A stretch of DNA of 64,000 bases from Curtobacterium sp. 458 (GCF_030406605.1 NZ_CP129104.1:1128072-1192071); one strand, 5' to 3'. Positions 53,374 through 62,696 are shown, numbered from the stretch's first letter. The notes: a model not told the origin generated them from the sequence alone. Numbers and translations are program-made.

Positions 53374-54315
53374 TCAGACGTGGACGGGCGCTCCTGGCCA
53401 CCCCGGGAGCTGCACCTGCTCGGTTCGCCCGATGTCGAGGAGCTCGCCGGGCAGATCAGCCTCGTACACACCGCGGTCGACCTTCGTAAGGCCGAGCCCT
53501 TCGAGGATCCGGACGTCGTGCGACAGACTGACGGCCTCGAGTGTCTCCCTGCCGCTCGCTGCGGCGCGACGGCCGGTGACTCGGAACTCCAGGCCATCGA
53601 ACGGCACCCGGACGTCGAGTTCGAAGTACTCGTCGATGGCATCGGGATCGAGTCGAGCCGAACGCCACCCGTCGACACCCGGGACGAAGGACGCCGGCGC
53701 ATCCTGGTCGCGCGTGACGACGTCGACGTATCCGTCGTCTGCCAGGTCCGCCAGGTAGACGGAACCCCACGCTCTGGCGAGCCCTCCGTTGAACCGGCTG
53801 AGGTCCCGTCGATGCGGAGGACGCGCGGCCTCGAGGTCGTCCCGAAACACCCAACCAACGGCGGCTCCTCCGTAGCGGGCGAGCACCTCGACGGGGCGGC
53901 CGTCGCGGTGACGGGCCAACTCCGTGCCGACGGGTGGTCGGTGAGTGGGTACCCAGTAGAGCGGAACGCTCCCGAACGAGGTGTTGACGAACCCTGTTCC
54001 CGTGAACGGCGGGTGCTCGATGAACGTGCCACCGTTCCGTTGTGCCGACTCGGCGTCGTCTCCCCCGATCGCCCGCTCGATCGAGAGGTTCGAGTTCGCC
54101 GGGAAACGGAGGACGTCGAGTACCTCGACCGGCTCGCCGAAGGGCGAGCCGGGAAAGCGCAATGAGTGCGACTCGATGAGGTCCACCAAAGAAGGAGCGG
54201 CGGGCAACGCATCGACGGGGACGACGTATCCGGCCACGCGCTCGTAGCCGAGCTCGTAGATCGCCGCCGACATCGCCGGGGTCAGTGCTTTCTCGACGAT
54301 TGCACGATCGCTCAA
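53374..54315 (-). CDS. B-type protein of the T7SS effector module, copy 1
   Basis: 313 aa, soluble. Aligns along its entire length with the protein at 50342-51289. Contains VEVLARYGG followed by GWVFRDDLEA, the shared beta motif. Begins with TTG at 54315, 7 nt after GGAGG and overlapping the A1 stop as TTGA, so the unusual start is well supported. Third gene after the effector, in one message with it. Function inferred only: immunity, chaperone or accessory. Confidence 0.75.
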   Translation of the reverse strand: MSDRAIVEKALTPAMSAAIYELGYERVAGYVVPVDALPAAPSLVDLIESHSLRFPGSPFGEPVEVLDVLRFPANSNLSIERAIGGDDAESAQRNGGTFIEHPPFTGTGFVNTSFGSVPLYWVPTHRPPVGTELARHRDGRPVEVLARYGGAAVGWVFRDDLEAARPPHRRDLSRFNGGLARAWGSVYLADLADDGYVDVVTRDQDAPASFVPGVDGWRSARLDPDAIDEYFELDVRVPFDGLEFRVTGRRAAASGRETLEAVSLSHDVRILEGLGLTKVDRGVYEADLPGELLDIGRTEQVQLPGWPGAPVHV

Positions 54316-55361
54316 CGGTCAGCCTCCGAATCGATGACGTCGTCTTTCAGCATACGAGAGCAGATCACCGCGAGAGGCTCTTGCGGCGAGGATCTGATGT
54401 CAGTCGAGGTCGTCGAGCCCTTCACGTCGCGGAGATCGACCCATCGGACGAACGCGGTGGTCGGGGCGCTCCCGCGCGACCGGAACGCGAATCCGTCGGA
54501 CGCTCGTTCCGGAAGTGGATCGGTTGATCGGACCCGGATCCCGGAGGTCGACCAGGGCCACAGTGAGCGCTCGACCTCGACGACTACGTCCCCGACACGA
54601 GCCTGGATGCGAGGCTCGGACTTGCACTGCACAGCCGTCCGCGGCACCGCGATCGGGAAGCCCGGGCGCTGCGAACCGGTCGCCGGCCGGGGGACTTCAG
54701 GGAAGGACGGGTCGAGCGCGACGAGCGGCTCGGAGCGATCGCCGGACAGCGGGTACGCACCTCCGTCGATCTCGACCCACGATCCGACCGGCGTGGGAGG
54801 CGGTACGGCGCCGAACCAGCTCGTGGTCACCGAGGAGCGGACATCGAGGGCGGGTTCCTCCACCCAGGAGACCCAGTTCCCGAGGCGGTCGAGGCGGATC
54901 GATCCGGTCGGAGCCGGTCTCGTCCCTCGCACGAGGGCTTCTTGTCCGTGGCGTGCGATGACCTCAACCGGCTCCGCGTGATCGAGGAGATCAGCGATGT
55001 CGAGGCTGCTGCTGAATACGTGGGGGAGTCCCGGCAGGTGCTCCCCGATCTCCGTCAGGGAGATCGTCACGTCGGACGGATGACGGGTGCTGACACGTGC
55101 GCGGACGCCGAGCAGATCGTGGACGGTGTCGCTCAGAGCGACGACGAAGGCACCGCTGCGGTCGACGAGCTCGGCACCTGCCCGCTCGACGTCAGCGGGC
55201 GAAGCCGACCCCCGGCCTTCGAGTCGACCGTTGAGGTCGACGACCTCGACGAGTAACCCCCGCCACCATCCGGTCACCGTCGAATGAGCCTCGGAGCCGT
55301 CCGCGAGCGTGAAACTCTGCGATCGGTGCGTTGCCCTCGCGGTCACCAGACCTGCTGCCAT
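54312..55361 (-). CDS. A-type protein of the T7SS effector module, copy 1
   Basis: 349 aa, Trp-rich and beta-rich, no signal peptide. ATG 55361 lies inside the effector gene, 19 nt before its end; a GTG at 55346 overlapping the stop as GTGA is an alternative. Directly following a polymorphic toxin with overlap is where immunity genes usually are. Residues around EPVEVIARHGQEALVRG resemble motifs in the B proteins and in the effector tails. No family recognised. Confidence 0.75.
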   Translation of the reverse strand: MAAGLVTARATHRSQSFTLADGSEAHSTVTGWWRGLLVEVVDLNGRLEGRGSASPADVERAGAELVDRSGAFVVALSDTVHDLLGVRARVSTRHPSDVTISLTEIGEHLPGLPHVFSSSLDIADLLDHAEPVEVIARHGQEALVRGTRPAPTGSIRLDRLGNWVSWVEEPALDVRSSVTTSWFGAVPPPTPVGSWVEIDGGAYPLSGDRSEPLVALDPSFPEVPRPATGSQRPGFPIAVPRTAVQCKSEPRIQARVGDVVVEVERSLWPWSTSGIRVRSTDPLPERASDGFAFRSRGSAPTTAFVRWVDLRDVKGSTTSTDIRSSPQEPLAVICSRMLKDDVIDSEADR

Positions 55362-58300
55362 TCACCCGAGGTCGCCGACGTCCGGCGGAAGACAGCGAGG
55401 ACGCGGTCGGGCTCCCCGACGCGCCTGATGGTGATCGTCGCTCCGTCGCGGAGGTAGGGCAGTCCCGTGCCTGGCGTGCCGTCGGTGCCACGGGGAGTGA
55501 ACTCACGAGTGGCCCAGTCGTCGACCCCGGCCCAACCGTTGCCGCGGTACGGATTCGTCGTTGCGGTCGCTTCAGCACCGTTCTGCGGGAACGGTGCAAG
55601 CGCGTCTGTCATCCGGCCGTCGAGGTGCTGCCGCCAACCGTCTGGCTGAGCGCCCTCGGCGGTCTGGTACAGCCCGGTGTCCCTGTACTCCTGTTCCAGG
55701 AGTGCCCCCCGTTCGGTGGCGGGGAGGTCGTCCCAGTCATCGTGACGCGAAGCGACGTCTTGCGCGATCTGCAGCGGCTCGTCCTCGGAGCGGAACGCAG
55801 GGGCGGAGCCCGTGTCCACGCGCTGATCGAGGAGGAACACCGGCTGATCCGGTGTGCCCGAGTAGGGCGTCCCTCGGTAGTTCAAGCCGAGCGCGTCGCG
55901 GAAGCGATCGGCGGCGAGGTCCCCGGAGTCCGCGCTGCGAGCATGGAAGCCACGAGACTGCACCGGCGGACCGTACGGGGAGCTCTGCACAGACGTGCGA
56001 ACACCGTTCTCGGTGCGGTCGTACACCCCCAACGTCTCATCGTCGAAGCGCTCGGACAGCACAGCACGGACGTCCTTCGGGTCCATCACCTTCCTGACCT
56101 GCTCTCCGGGCTCGATGAACCGGTCCAGATCGTTGCGCGTGAGGAGCCGGTCGATCTCGTCCCGTGTGTAGGACGTGATGTGCCGAGTGCGGAGGTCGTC
56201 CCCACCGCCGTGGTTTTCTCCGCTCTGCTCCCCGGCTTCCGGACGCGTGACGCTTGCGGGGGCTTCGTCGGTCTGCGCGGGGGTTCCGTCGGTCTGCGCG
56301 GGGGTTCCGTCGGCTGCGGCCTCGGGACGGGTCGCTGACGAAGTGTGCGCTTCCGGCCGGAGAACGGCGGGGTGCGACGCCACCGCGGTGCCGGCCGCTG
56401 CCGCGCCCGCTGCGTGCTCGGGCGATACGTGCTCGGCGGGCCCGGACGCATCGCTGTGCGCCGAGGTAGTGTGCTCCGCATCAGACGATCGAGCCGGGCC
56501 CGATGACGTGTCGTGTGCTTGGCTCGGCTGGTCCGTTCCCGGAGTGCGACCGTGTTCGGTCCCGGGGGAGGACCCGCCGAGGACGTGCGCCTCGGCCGCG
56601 TGGATGTCGGTAGCGGTCGGAGCCTGGGCGTGGTCCAGGTCCGAGCGGACGGTGGCCGCTTCGTGCGTCGTCCCGGTCTGGTGCGACGCCGTGGTGGCGA
56701 CCTCGTGGTGTGCCGCGTCCGAGTGCCCCTGCACCTCGCTGGTGCCGGCGTGCTCGGGAGCGCTCGTGGCCGCGGCGCCCTCGGTGCGCACCGGAGCGTC
56801 GGCGTGGCTCGCGGGTGCATCCACCTGCGCGTCACGGGCGTCGACGTGTGCGGGGGCGTCGGAGTGCGTTGCGTGTTCGGCGTGCACGGACGTTTCGGTG
56901 TGAGCCGGAGCATCGACCTGGGGGCCGGGTGTGTCCGCACGCGCGGCCGGCGCGTCCGCGTGCGCAGCCGGAGCGTCGGCGTGCGTCGTCGGAGGACCCG
57001 TGTGCGCGGCGGCCTCGGTACGGACGGGGCCGTCTGTGTGCGCCGCAGCGTCGCTGTGCGCACCACCGCTGAGGTCGTGTGCCCGCGTGTCCACGTGGTC
57101 GACGTTCGTCACGACGTTCTCGCCGCCCGCGTGCGTCGTCGAGCCGCCCGCGTGTGCTGCACCCGTGACGACGGGGGTCTGGGACCCGTCGACGTTCGGC
57201 CGGTCACCGGCGTGCGCACCGGTCGGCGAGCCGTGGGCAGCGGCGCCGCTCACGACGGGCGCGTCGGTGTGCGCCGTCGGTGCCGGACCACTGGCCGTCG
57301 TCGCGGCGACGTCGACATCGGTCGCGGACGTGACGCCAGTGACATCGACCTCGACGTCGACGTCACCGACGTGCGTGTCCACGTCGATGTTCGTGGCCGC
57401 GCCGGTGTCCGAGGAGCCGTGCCCCGACGAAGCGCCGGTGGACCCGCCGCCGGCGTGCACGTGGTGTGCCTCGACGGCGCCGTGGCCGCCGTCGAACGCC
57501 GCACCACCGACGGTCCCGAACACGAGGGACTGGATGACGTTGAAGTCCTGCCCGTTGACCTTCGCGGTCACGTAGTCACCGCCGACGCCGGAGGCCGCGC
57601 CCGTCACGGCACCGCGTCCGGTCGAGACCGCGACGTGTGTGAACGTCGAACGTGTCGCCGCGGCTTCGCGTCCGGTCCGCCCGACCAGCCCCAGCCCGCC
57701 GCCGATGGTGCCACCGACCGCGCCGCCGAGCAGCGCGCCCTGCCAGCCCTCGGAGAACGACTTGCCCTCGACGAGGATGTTGCTGAAGCCCTGCGAGACG
57801 ACACCGGTCGCCATGCCCTTGAACGTCTCGCCGGCGATGCGGGCGAATCGGGATCCGCGGCCGACGGCCTGGAACAGCCGGACGCCGTTCTCGATGGCCT
57901 CGCGGGGGATGCGCGACAGGGTGATGAGTCGCTGGATGACCTCGGCGATCCGCACGACGAACCGCATGACGGTCGCCGAGGTCGCGGCAGCACCGACGAC
58001 CGCGGAGGCTCCGAACGTGAAGAAGCTCAGTGCGATGCTGACACCGACCTCGACGCCCACCGCGATGGCGAGCTCCTTGACGATGTCCATGATCTCGTTG
58101 CGGGCGGTGACCGTCTGGTCGATCAGCGCATCGAGGGCTTCGACCGCCGCGCCGGCCGCGGTGGACATCTGGCCGAGCGTCGTCACGACGGACGACCGTG
58201 CGGAGGACATCGACGCCCACTGCGGGATGTCGGAGGAACTCGCGACGGCGAGCGATGCAGCGACGCTGCTCTTGATCGACTGGAGCTGGTCGTCGTACGC

Positions 58301-58789
58301 CTTCCAGGCGGAGACCGCGGTGCCCATCTTGTCGGTGTCGGCGAGGGGGAGGTGGAGCCCCATCGACGCGAGTGCTTCCTCGACCCAGCCCTGGAACTCA
58401 CCGAGTGCGCCGGGCCACCCCTCGCCCATCGCTGTCGGCACGGAGGTGTCGAGGCTGACCTCGTGCGTCGGGATCGAGATGCCGCCGTCGCTGTCCTGCA
58501 GGGCGCCGGCGAGTTCGGCGCGCTTGTACGCCTGCCCGGTCGCACCCATGATCGAGTCGAAGGCCGCGAGCGCCGTGGCGACGCCCTCGCTGGCCTCTCC
58601 CGCCTGCTTCGCGATGCTGTCGTAGGAGTCGATCCACTCCTTCGACGCCTCGTCCGGACCAGCCATCCCGCCGGACCCGGAGAGCACGCTCTGGAGTGAC
58701 GTCCACGCCGTCGACAGGTCGTGCGACGCGGTCGCCATGTCGTTGCCGTCGCGGGCGATGCCGAAGGCGTCGAGCCGTACGTCGGTCAT
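55343..58789 (-). CDS. WXG-headed polymorphic T7SS effector
   Basis: 1148 aa. Residues 1-230 are a helical WXG100-like/LXG-like secretion domain with GMAGPDEASKEW (41-52) and the secretion motif YKRAE (88-92). A hydrophobic segment (240-275) and a glycine-zipper stretch (350-372) follow, then a 400-residue Ala/His/Asp/Thr-rich linker (about 450-860, HADAP repeats) and a globular C-terminal domain (about 865-1148) ending in a unit shared with the orphan domain. This is the layout of exported toxins. The activity of the tip cannot be named. Start ATG 58789 with GAGGGG before. Confidence 0.82.
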   Translation of the reverse strand: MTDVRLDAFGIARDGNDMATASHDLSTAWTSLQSVLSGSGGMAGPDEASKEWIDSYDSIAKQAGEASEGVATALAAFDSIMGATGQAYKRAELAGALQDSDGGISIPTHEVSLDTSVPTAMGEGWPGALGEFQGWVEEALASMGLHLPLADTDKMGTAVSAWKAYDDQLQSIKSSVAASLAVASSSDIPQWASMSSARSSVVTTLGQMSTAAGAAVEALDALIDQTVTARNEIMDIVKELAIAVGVEVGVSIALSFFTFGASAVVGAAATSATVMRFVVRIAEVIQRLITLSRIPREAIENGVRLFQAVGRGSRFARIAGETFKGMATGVVSQGFSNILVEGKSFSEGWQGALLGGAVGGTIGGGLGLVGRTGREAAATRSTFTHVAVSTGRGAVTGAASGVGGDYVTAKVNGQDFNVIQSLVFGTVGGAAFDGGHGAVEAHHVHAGGGSTGASSGHGSSDTGAATNIDVDTHVGDVDVEVDVTGVTSATDVDVAATTASGPAPTAHTDAPVVSGAAAHGSPTGAHAGDRPNVDGSQTPVVTGAAHAGGSTTHAGGENVVTNVDHVDTRAHDLSGGAHSDAAAHTDGPVRTEAAAHTGPPTTHADAPAAHADAPAARADTPGPQVDAPAHTETSVHAEHATHSDAPAHVDARDAQVDAPASHADAPVRTEGAAATSAPEHAGTSEVQGHSDAAHHEVATTASHQTGTTHEAATVRSDLDHAQAPTATDIHAAEAHVLGGSSPGTEHGRTPGTDQPSQAHDTSSGPARSSDAEHTTSAHSDASGPAEHVSPEHAAGAAAAGTAVASHPAVLRPEAHTSSATRPEAAADGTPAQTDGTPAQTDEAPASVTRPEAGEQSGENHGGGDDLRTRHITSYTRDEIDRLLTRNDLDRFIEPGEQVRKVMDPKDVRAVLSERFDDETLGVYDRTENGVRTSVQSSPYGPPVQSRGFHARSADSGDLAADRFRDALGLNYRGTPYSGTPDQPVFLLDQRVDTGSAPAFRSEDEPLQIAQDVASRHDDWDDLPATERGALLEQEYRDTGLYQTAEGAQPDGWRQHLDGRMTDALAPFPQNGAEATATTNPYRGNGWAGVDDWATREFTPRGTDGTPGTGLPYLRDGATITIRRVGEPDRVLAVFRRTSATSGEWQQVW
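56268..56309. repeat. 21-bp tandem repeat in effector linker
   Basis: Two perfect 21-bp units, each coding TPAQTDG in the effector's low-complexity linker; a third, diverged unit follows. Variable-length linker DNA of this kind is prone to slippage. Confidence 0.8.
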
Positions 58790-58820
58790 GCGGTGGGGTC
58801 CCCTCGTCCGTCGCCGCGGG

Positions 58821-59129
58821 TCATGCGAGCTGCGCGCTGAAGTCGGTCCAGGCCGTGTTGAGCGCGTCGATGGTCTGTTGGTACGCCTGGAGCACGAGCT
58901 GCGAGTGCTGCGTCAGGCCGTCGGCCGCTTCGGCGAGCGTGGTCGCCTGCGCCGACCACTGCTGGAAGACGGCCTGGAACGACGCCATGGCCGCGCCCTG
59001 CCACTCGGCGGGCAGCACCGCGGCGAACGACTGCGCGCCCTGCTGGAGCAGGAGGCAGTACTCGTGCAGCTGGGTCATCGACTGCACGAGCTGGGTGAGG
59101 GTGGCGATGTCCGCCTGCTGCTCACTCAT
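58821..59129 (-). CDS. WXG100-family protein
   Basis: 102 aa helical hairpin with the WXG turn at W43-G45 (EWQGAAM). Lacks the strict YxxxE tail. Overlaps the gene in front by 8 nt and lies 31 bp before the effector, so it probably pairs with the effector's N-terminal domain for export. Confidence 0.88.
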   Translation of the reverse strand: MSEQQADIATLTQLVQSMTQLHEYCLLLQQGAQSFAAVLPAEWQGAAMASFQAVFQQWSAQATTLAEAADGLTQHSQLVLQAYQQTIDALNTAWTDFSAQLA

Positions 59130-59613
59130 CGCCGGCTCCGGTCTGCAGCGTCGCCGTCGCGTCCACGGCGGCGACCCGTCGGGTCCGTCGCGATTCGTCG
59201 GCGTTGCCGTTGCCGCCGGTCACGCCACCCGCCACGGCGACGTTGCCGCCGACCGGTGCGTCCGGTGTGCTCGTCGTACCCTCGGTCCCCTCGATGCGGC
59301 GCACCGGGACGACCTGCTTGTTCTCGAGGAAGTTGCCCGAGAGCCCGGTCTCGTTGAGCTCGTAGGAGACGCCCGCTTGACGGAGTCGTTCGGCGAGGTC
59401 GCGGAGCGTCGCCGCGAGCGCAGCGGCACCGGCCTGGAAGTCGGTCCACGACTTCTGGAACGTCGCGGCGTCCTCGCCCTTCCAGAGCACGTCGACGACG
59501 CTCTGCACGTGCGAGTTCGTCGACCCCACCTGCGACTCGAACGTCGTGACGACGGACTGCAACGTCTGTGCCACCTGTCCGAGCGTCTCGGTGCGGACTC
59601 GGTACTGCGCCAT
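59122..59613 (-). CDS. WXG100-like protein with C-terminal extension
   Basis: 163 aa. WKG at 44-46 and secretion motif YELNE at 84-88, the same spacing as in the WXG100 protein next to it; then a 70-residue Gly/Thr/Arg tail without structure. Extended WXG proteins often act as chaperone-substrates. ATG 59613 with GGGGGAG upstream. Confidence 0.82.
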   Translation of the reverse strand: MAQYRVRTETLGQVAQTLQSVVTTFESQVGSTNSHVQSVVDVLWKGEDAATFQKSWTDFQAGAAALAATLRDLAERLRQAGVSYELNETGLSGNFLENKQVVPVRRIEGTEGTTSTPDAPVGGNVAVAGGVTGGNGNADESRRTRRVAAVDATATLQTGAGDE

Positions 59614-59714
59614 GTTCTCCCCCGTGGATCGGCCGTCGTGCGACCGGTGGTGAGCCGGTCAGCGGCTGGAGCGGATGGGACCGGGCAGTCCGCGGCGGGA
59701 CTGCCCGGGCCGGA

Positions 59715-60005
59715 TCAGCGGAACGTGCCCGAGATCGAGTTCTCCGACTCCTCGTACGACAGCGCTGCGCGCGAGAGCAGCTGGCTGATGCCGGCGAGCG
59801 ACTCCTTCAGCTGCACGGCCGACTGGTCCCACTGCTGGTAGAGGTCCTGGAAAGACGACGACGCCGCGCCCGACCAGTCGCCGCCGACGAGGCCGTCGAC
59901 GAGCGACTTGAGGTTCTGCAGCTGCGACTCGATGGACTGCGAGCCCGACTGCAGCTGGTTCGAGACGCCCGAGAGCGACTCCGAAGTGACGCGGATGTCC
60001 GCCAT
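59715..60005 (-). CDS. WXG100-family (EsxA-like) protein
   Basis: 96 aa, with W44-S-G and the export motif YEESE (84-88) near the C-terminus, the complete pattern of a secreted ESX substrate. ATG 60005 with TTGGAGGGA before it, the strongest ribosome binding site of the locus; a promoter-like TATGCT stands about 95 nt upstream. Expected to be the most abundant product. Confidence 0.92.
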   Translation of the reverse strand: MADIRVTSESLSGVSNQLQSGSQSIESQLQNLKSLVDGLVGGDWSGAASSSFQDLYQQWDQSAVQLKESLAGISQLLSRAALSYEESENSISGTFR

Positions 60006-60096
60006 GGTTCCCTCCAAGAAACACACGTGTCCCTGGGGTCGATCATCGACCTACCCCCCGATGAGTGCCCACCCCCGTCCGGGGGCCGACCGGAGC

Positions 60097-60102
60097 AGCA
60101 TA
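60097..60102 (-). promoter_or_regulatory. Candidate -10 for WXG100 genes
   Basis: TATGCT on the minus strand with TTCGTT 18 bp upstream, then a 5 prime leader of about 90 nt containing a GCCCCCGG hairpin. It would allow the WXG100-effector part to be transcribed separately from the apparatus genes. Confidence 0.45.
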
Positions 60103-60134
60103 ACCGATGCTGCACCCTGCAACGAAAGTATTCG

Positions 60135-60464
60135 TCACCAACCCGGCTGTCCGGTGCATGCCCGACCCAGGAGGTCGACGCCGTGCTCGGGGTGGGTGAC
60201 CGCGGCCCACAGCGCCCGCGCATCCTGCGCGTCCAGTGCGCGGTCGACCTCCGCGAAGAAGACCGGGGCCGCCGTCACCCAGCGTGTGAGGCCCTCGTCG
60301 AGTGCGAGCGCCCGCGCATCCTCGGTGATCGCGCGGAGACGCTCGACCGCGGCGCTGACCGGTCGGAACCCGTCCGCACCCTGCGCACCGACGGCGCCGG
60401 TGAGGACCTCCATCACCGGGCCGCGGTAGCGGCTGCAGAGCTCGGTGGCGTCGACGTCGGTCAC
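60135..60464 (-). CDS. Small helical protein of T7SS locus
   Basis: 109 aa, all-helical by composition, no membrane span and no WXG motif. GTG start one base after the stop of the membrane protein gene in front, so clearly in its operon. Unknown; could be a chaperone or cytosolic component. Confidence 0.65.
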   Translation of the reverse strand: MTDVDATELCSRYRGPVMEVLTGAVGAQGADGFRPVSAAVERLRAITEDARALALDEGLTRWVTAAPVFFAEVDRALDAQDARALWAAVTHPEHGVDLLGRACTGQPGW

Positions 60465-60465
60465 C

Positions 60466-61251
60466 TCAGACCCCCGTCTTGCCGTCGAACACCGCGATAC
60501 CGGAGTTCGTCCGGAAGAACTCGCCCTGGTCGAGCATGGTCGCCGAGCGGGAGTTCGGCAGCCCGCGCCGCGTGGCCTGCGCCCGGAGCGTCCGGTCCAG
60601 CCGGTCTGCGTCGGCGTCCGAGTAGTAGACGTCCCCGATGATCTGGATCGCCCCGAAGTCCGGCGCACCGCTGCGTGCCCAGAGCTTCACCCAGCGACGG
60701 AACTGCTGCGGTCGTGCCCGCTGCCGCATCGCCGGGCCGTCCTGGAGCGCGACCGTGAGGTAGTGGTTCGCCGACCCGACCGCCTGTGTCCACCGCTCGG
60801 CGAAGCCCTTGATCCCACCGGACCGCGCGTACCGGTCGGCACGTGCCTGGTCGTACACGGTGTAGACCGCGGGGATGTCGTCCCAGCTGATCAGCCCGAG
60901 CAGCGGGACCTCGACGCCGGCGTCGGAGATCGTGATGCCGCGGTCCGGGTCGCCGAGCGTCTGCGCCAGGCGGTTGCGACGGAAGCGCAGGACGGCGAAG
61001 AAGTAGAAGGCTGCGACGATCGTGACGCCGTGCGCGATGATGATCGGCCCGAGACGACCGAGCAGGCTCGTGATGACCTCGAGCGCGACGACGACGACCA
61101 CGGTGCCGACGAGGGTCAGCCGTTCGCGTCGCACGACGGACGCCCAGCGCGCGGGATCCGGCTTCACGGTCAGCGGGTCGAGCCCGGTCGGTTCGCCCCC
61201 GGTCAGCCCGCCGGTCGGTACGCCCGGGTCCATCGGCTCGTTCACGTTCAT
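60466..61251 (-). CDS. T7SS-locus membrane protein, two spans
   Basis: 261 aa. Gly/Pro-rich cytosolic tail, two spans (about 46-64 and 69-88), then a 170-residue domain. The domain is paralogous to that of the neighbour at 61320-62119 (GVEVPLLGLISWDDIPAVY against GLHTPLVPQIGWPEVRAVF). No named Ecc component matches; probably a locus-specific accessory protein. Confidence 0.72.
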   Translation of the reverse strand: MNVNEPMDPGVPTGGLTGGEPTGLDPLTVKPDPARWASVVRRERLTLVGTVVVVVALEVITSLLGRLGPIIIAHGVTIVAAFYFFAVLRFRRNRLAQTLGDPDRGITISDAGVEVPLLGLISWDDIPAVYTVYDQARADRYARSGGIKGFAERWTQAVGSANHYLTVALQDGPAMRQRARPQQFRRWVKLWARSGAPDFGAIQIIGDVYYSDADADRLDRTLRAQATRRGLPNSRSATMLDQGEFFRTNSGIAVFDGKTGV

Positions 61252-61319
61252 CGGATCGCAGCCCCTCGTCGTCGGAATCCGCGCAGCAGCCTACAGGCGA
61301 GCGGACGATGCTCCCGAGG

Positions 61320-62119
61320 TCAGGACACGAACGGGTTGCCGGTCGTGTTCGTCGGCCGATCCGGCGCGACCCCGTCGACGGTGACGCCGCTGAGCATGCT
61401 CGCGTACTCCGCGAAGTCGGCAGCGCCGAACGACTCGACAGCATGGATGCCGCGGGCCTGGGCCTGGACCAGGACTGCTGCCGTGATCCGGTTCGTGTCC
61501 CGCGGCGAGAGGACCGTGTCGAGGCCGAGGACGTACTGTGCGAACGCGGGACCGTGAACGTTCGGGAACGTGTCGAAGCCCTTCACCCAGCGCTGGTCGA
61601 CGACGCGCGAGCGGAGCGCAGGAGCATCCTCGAGCAGGAACCACAGGTGGCGCGTGGCCCCGCCGTTCCCACCAGCCCAACGGTCGGCCGCCCCTGCCAG
61701 ACCCGGCCGCGTCCGACGCCGAGCTGCCTGCGCCGACTCGTCGACCGCGAACACCGCTCGGACCTCCGGCCAGCCGATCTGCGGGACGAGTGGCGTGTGG
61801 AGTCCGGCGTTGGACACCCCGAGCAGCAGTCCTGGCTGCCCTCCGGCGGAGCGGAGCAGGGCGAGGCGCCGCCGGAGGGCACGATGCCGAGGATCGCACC
61901 GACGACGAAGAGCAGCGCAGCGAGGACGATCGGGCCGGTCCGGCCCCAGGCGACGGCGCCCACGAGCACGGTGGCGGTGGCGACGAGCAGCAGCACACCC
62001 CCACGGAGGTCCCGCGCCGCGATGCGACGGAAGCGTTCGGCGTCGTGCTGGACCTCGAAGCGTCCGTCCTGCGCGAAGAAGCTCCGCCAGCTCTCCCGCG
62101 TCGCGTCGTCCGTCAGCAC
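61320..62119 (-). pseudogene. T7SS-locus membrane protein, apparent frameshift
   Basis: Paralogue of the preceding entry, but in two frames. GTG 62119 opens a frame with two spans (residues 41-57, 63-80) up to GAILGIVP; beyond 61877-61880 the homologous sequence continues in another frame (ALRRRLALLRSAGGQPGLLL, then SNAGLHTPLVPQIGW) to the TGA at 61320. Adding one base at GTGCCC restores a 266-aa protein, close to the 261 aa of its paralogue. Either a real mutation or a sequence error. Confidence 0.7.
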
Positions 62120-62135
62120 GCCCCCACCGGACCCG

Positions 62136-62696
62136 TCACCGGACCCGAGCCCCCACCGATCCGAACCACAGCTCGTCGCCCGGCACGAGCTCGACGGCGA
62201 GCCCCTCCGGGCACCGGTCCTCCCGGTCGCCACGGCGCAGCACGGTGCCGTTCCCGGACCCCCGGTCGACGATGCGCAGCCCTCCCGTGCCGAACTGCAG
62301 GGTCGCGTGCACGCGGGACATCGAACGGTCCGGGTCGTCGACGGTGAAGGCACGGGCTCCCTCACGCGCGGCGATCTCGTCGGGCCGTCGCCCGACCAGG
62401 ATCGTGCCCTCCTCGACGAGGAGCGTCTGGCCCGTGGTGAACACCAACTGCGGGAGGGTGCCGGAGGGCTGCGGCGCGGCGGGCGCGCGCTGTGCCTCCA
62501 GGCCGGTGGTCGGGACCGGCCCCGGACGTGCCGGCGGTGGCGGGACGGCCGCGGAGGGTCGCGACGGGACGTCCTCGGTGTCGCCGACGGCGACCGGCGT
62601 GGAGCGTCGACCACCCGTCGCGAGCTGCCCGCACGCCAGGCAGAACATGCTGTTGGGGCGCAGCTCGGCCCCGCAGTACGAGCAGCGTGCAGCCAT
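62136..62696 (-). CDS. Zinc-ribbon/FHA-domain protein
   Basis: 186 aa. Zinc ribbon with C5, C8, C19, C22, a Pro-rich linker (holding a dispersed motif copy at 62492-62504), then an FHA domain (about 105-186) with LVGRRP, SRVHATLQFG and GSGNGT. FHA domains bind phosphothreonine and regulate type VII systems. ATG 62696 is 7 nt after TAGGGT, a leaderless promoter inside the locus. Confidence 0.9.
   Translation of the reverse strand: MAARCSYCGAELRPNSMFCLACGQLATGGRRSTPVAVGDTEDVPSRPSAAVPPPPARPGPVPTTGLEAQRAPAAPQPSGTLPQLVFTTGQTLLVEEGTILVGRRPDEIAAREGARAFTVDDPDRSMSRVHATLQFGTGGLRIVDRGSGNGTVLRRGDREDRCPEGLAVELVPGDELWFGSVGARVR

Noticed and set aside
55882..58789. TNT-type NAD-glycohydrolase tip in the effector
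   Set aside because: The C-terminal domain lacks the recognisable TNT sequence blocks; the activity was left unnamed.
61870..61890. Programmed -1 ribosomal frameshift in the T7SS membrane gene
   Set aside because: No X-XXY-YYZ slippery heptamer or downstream pseudoknot is apparent; loss of one base explains it more simply, so it is listed as a frameshifted gene.
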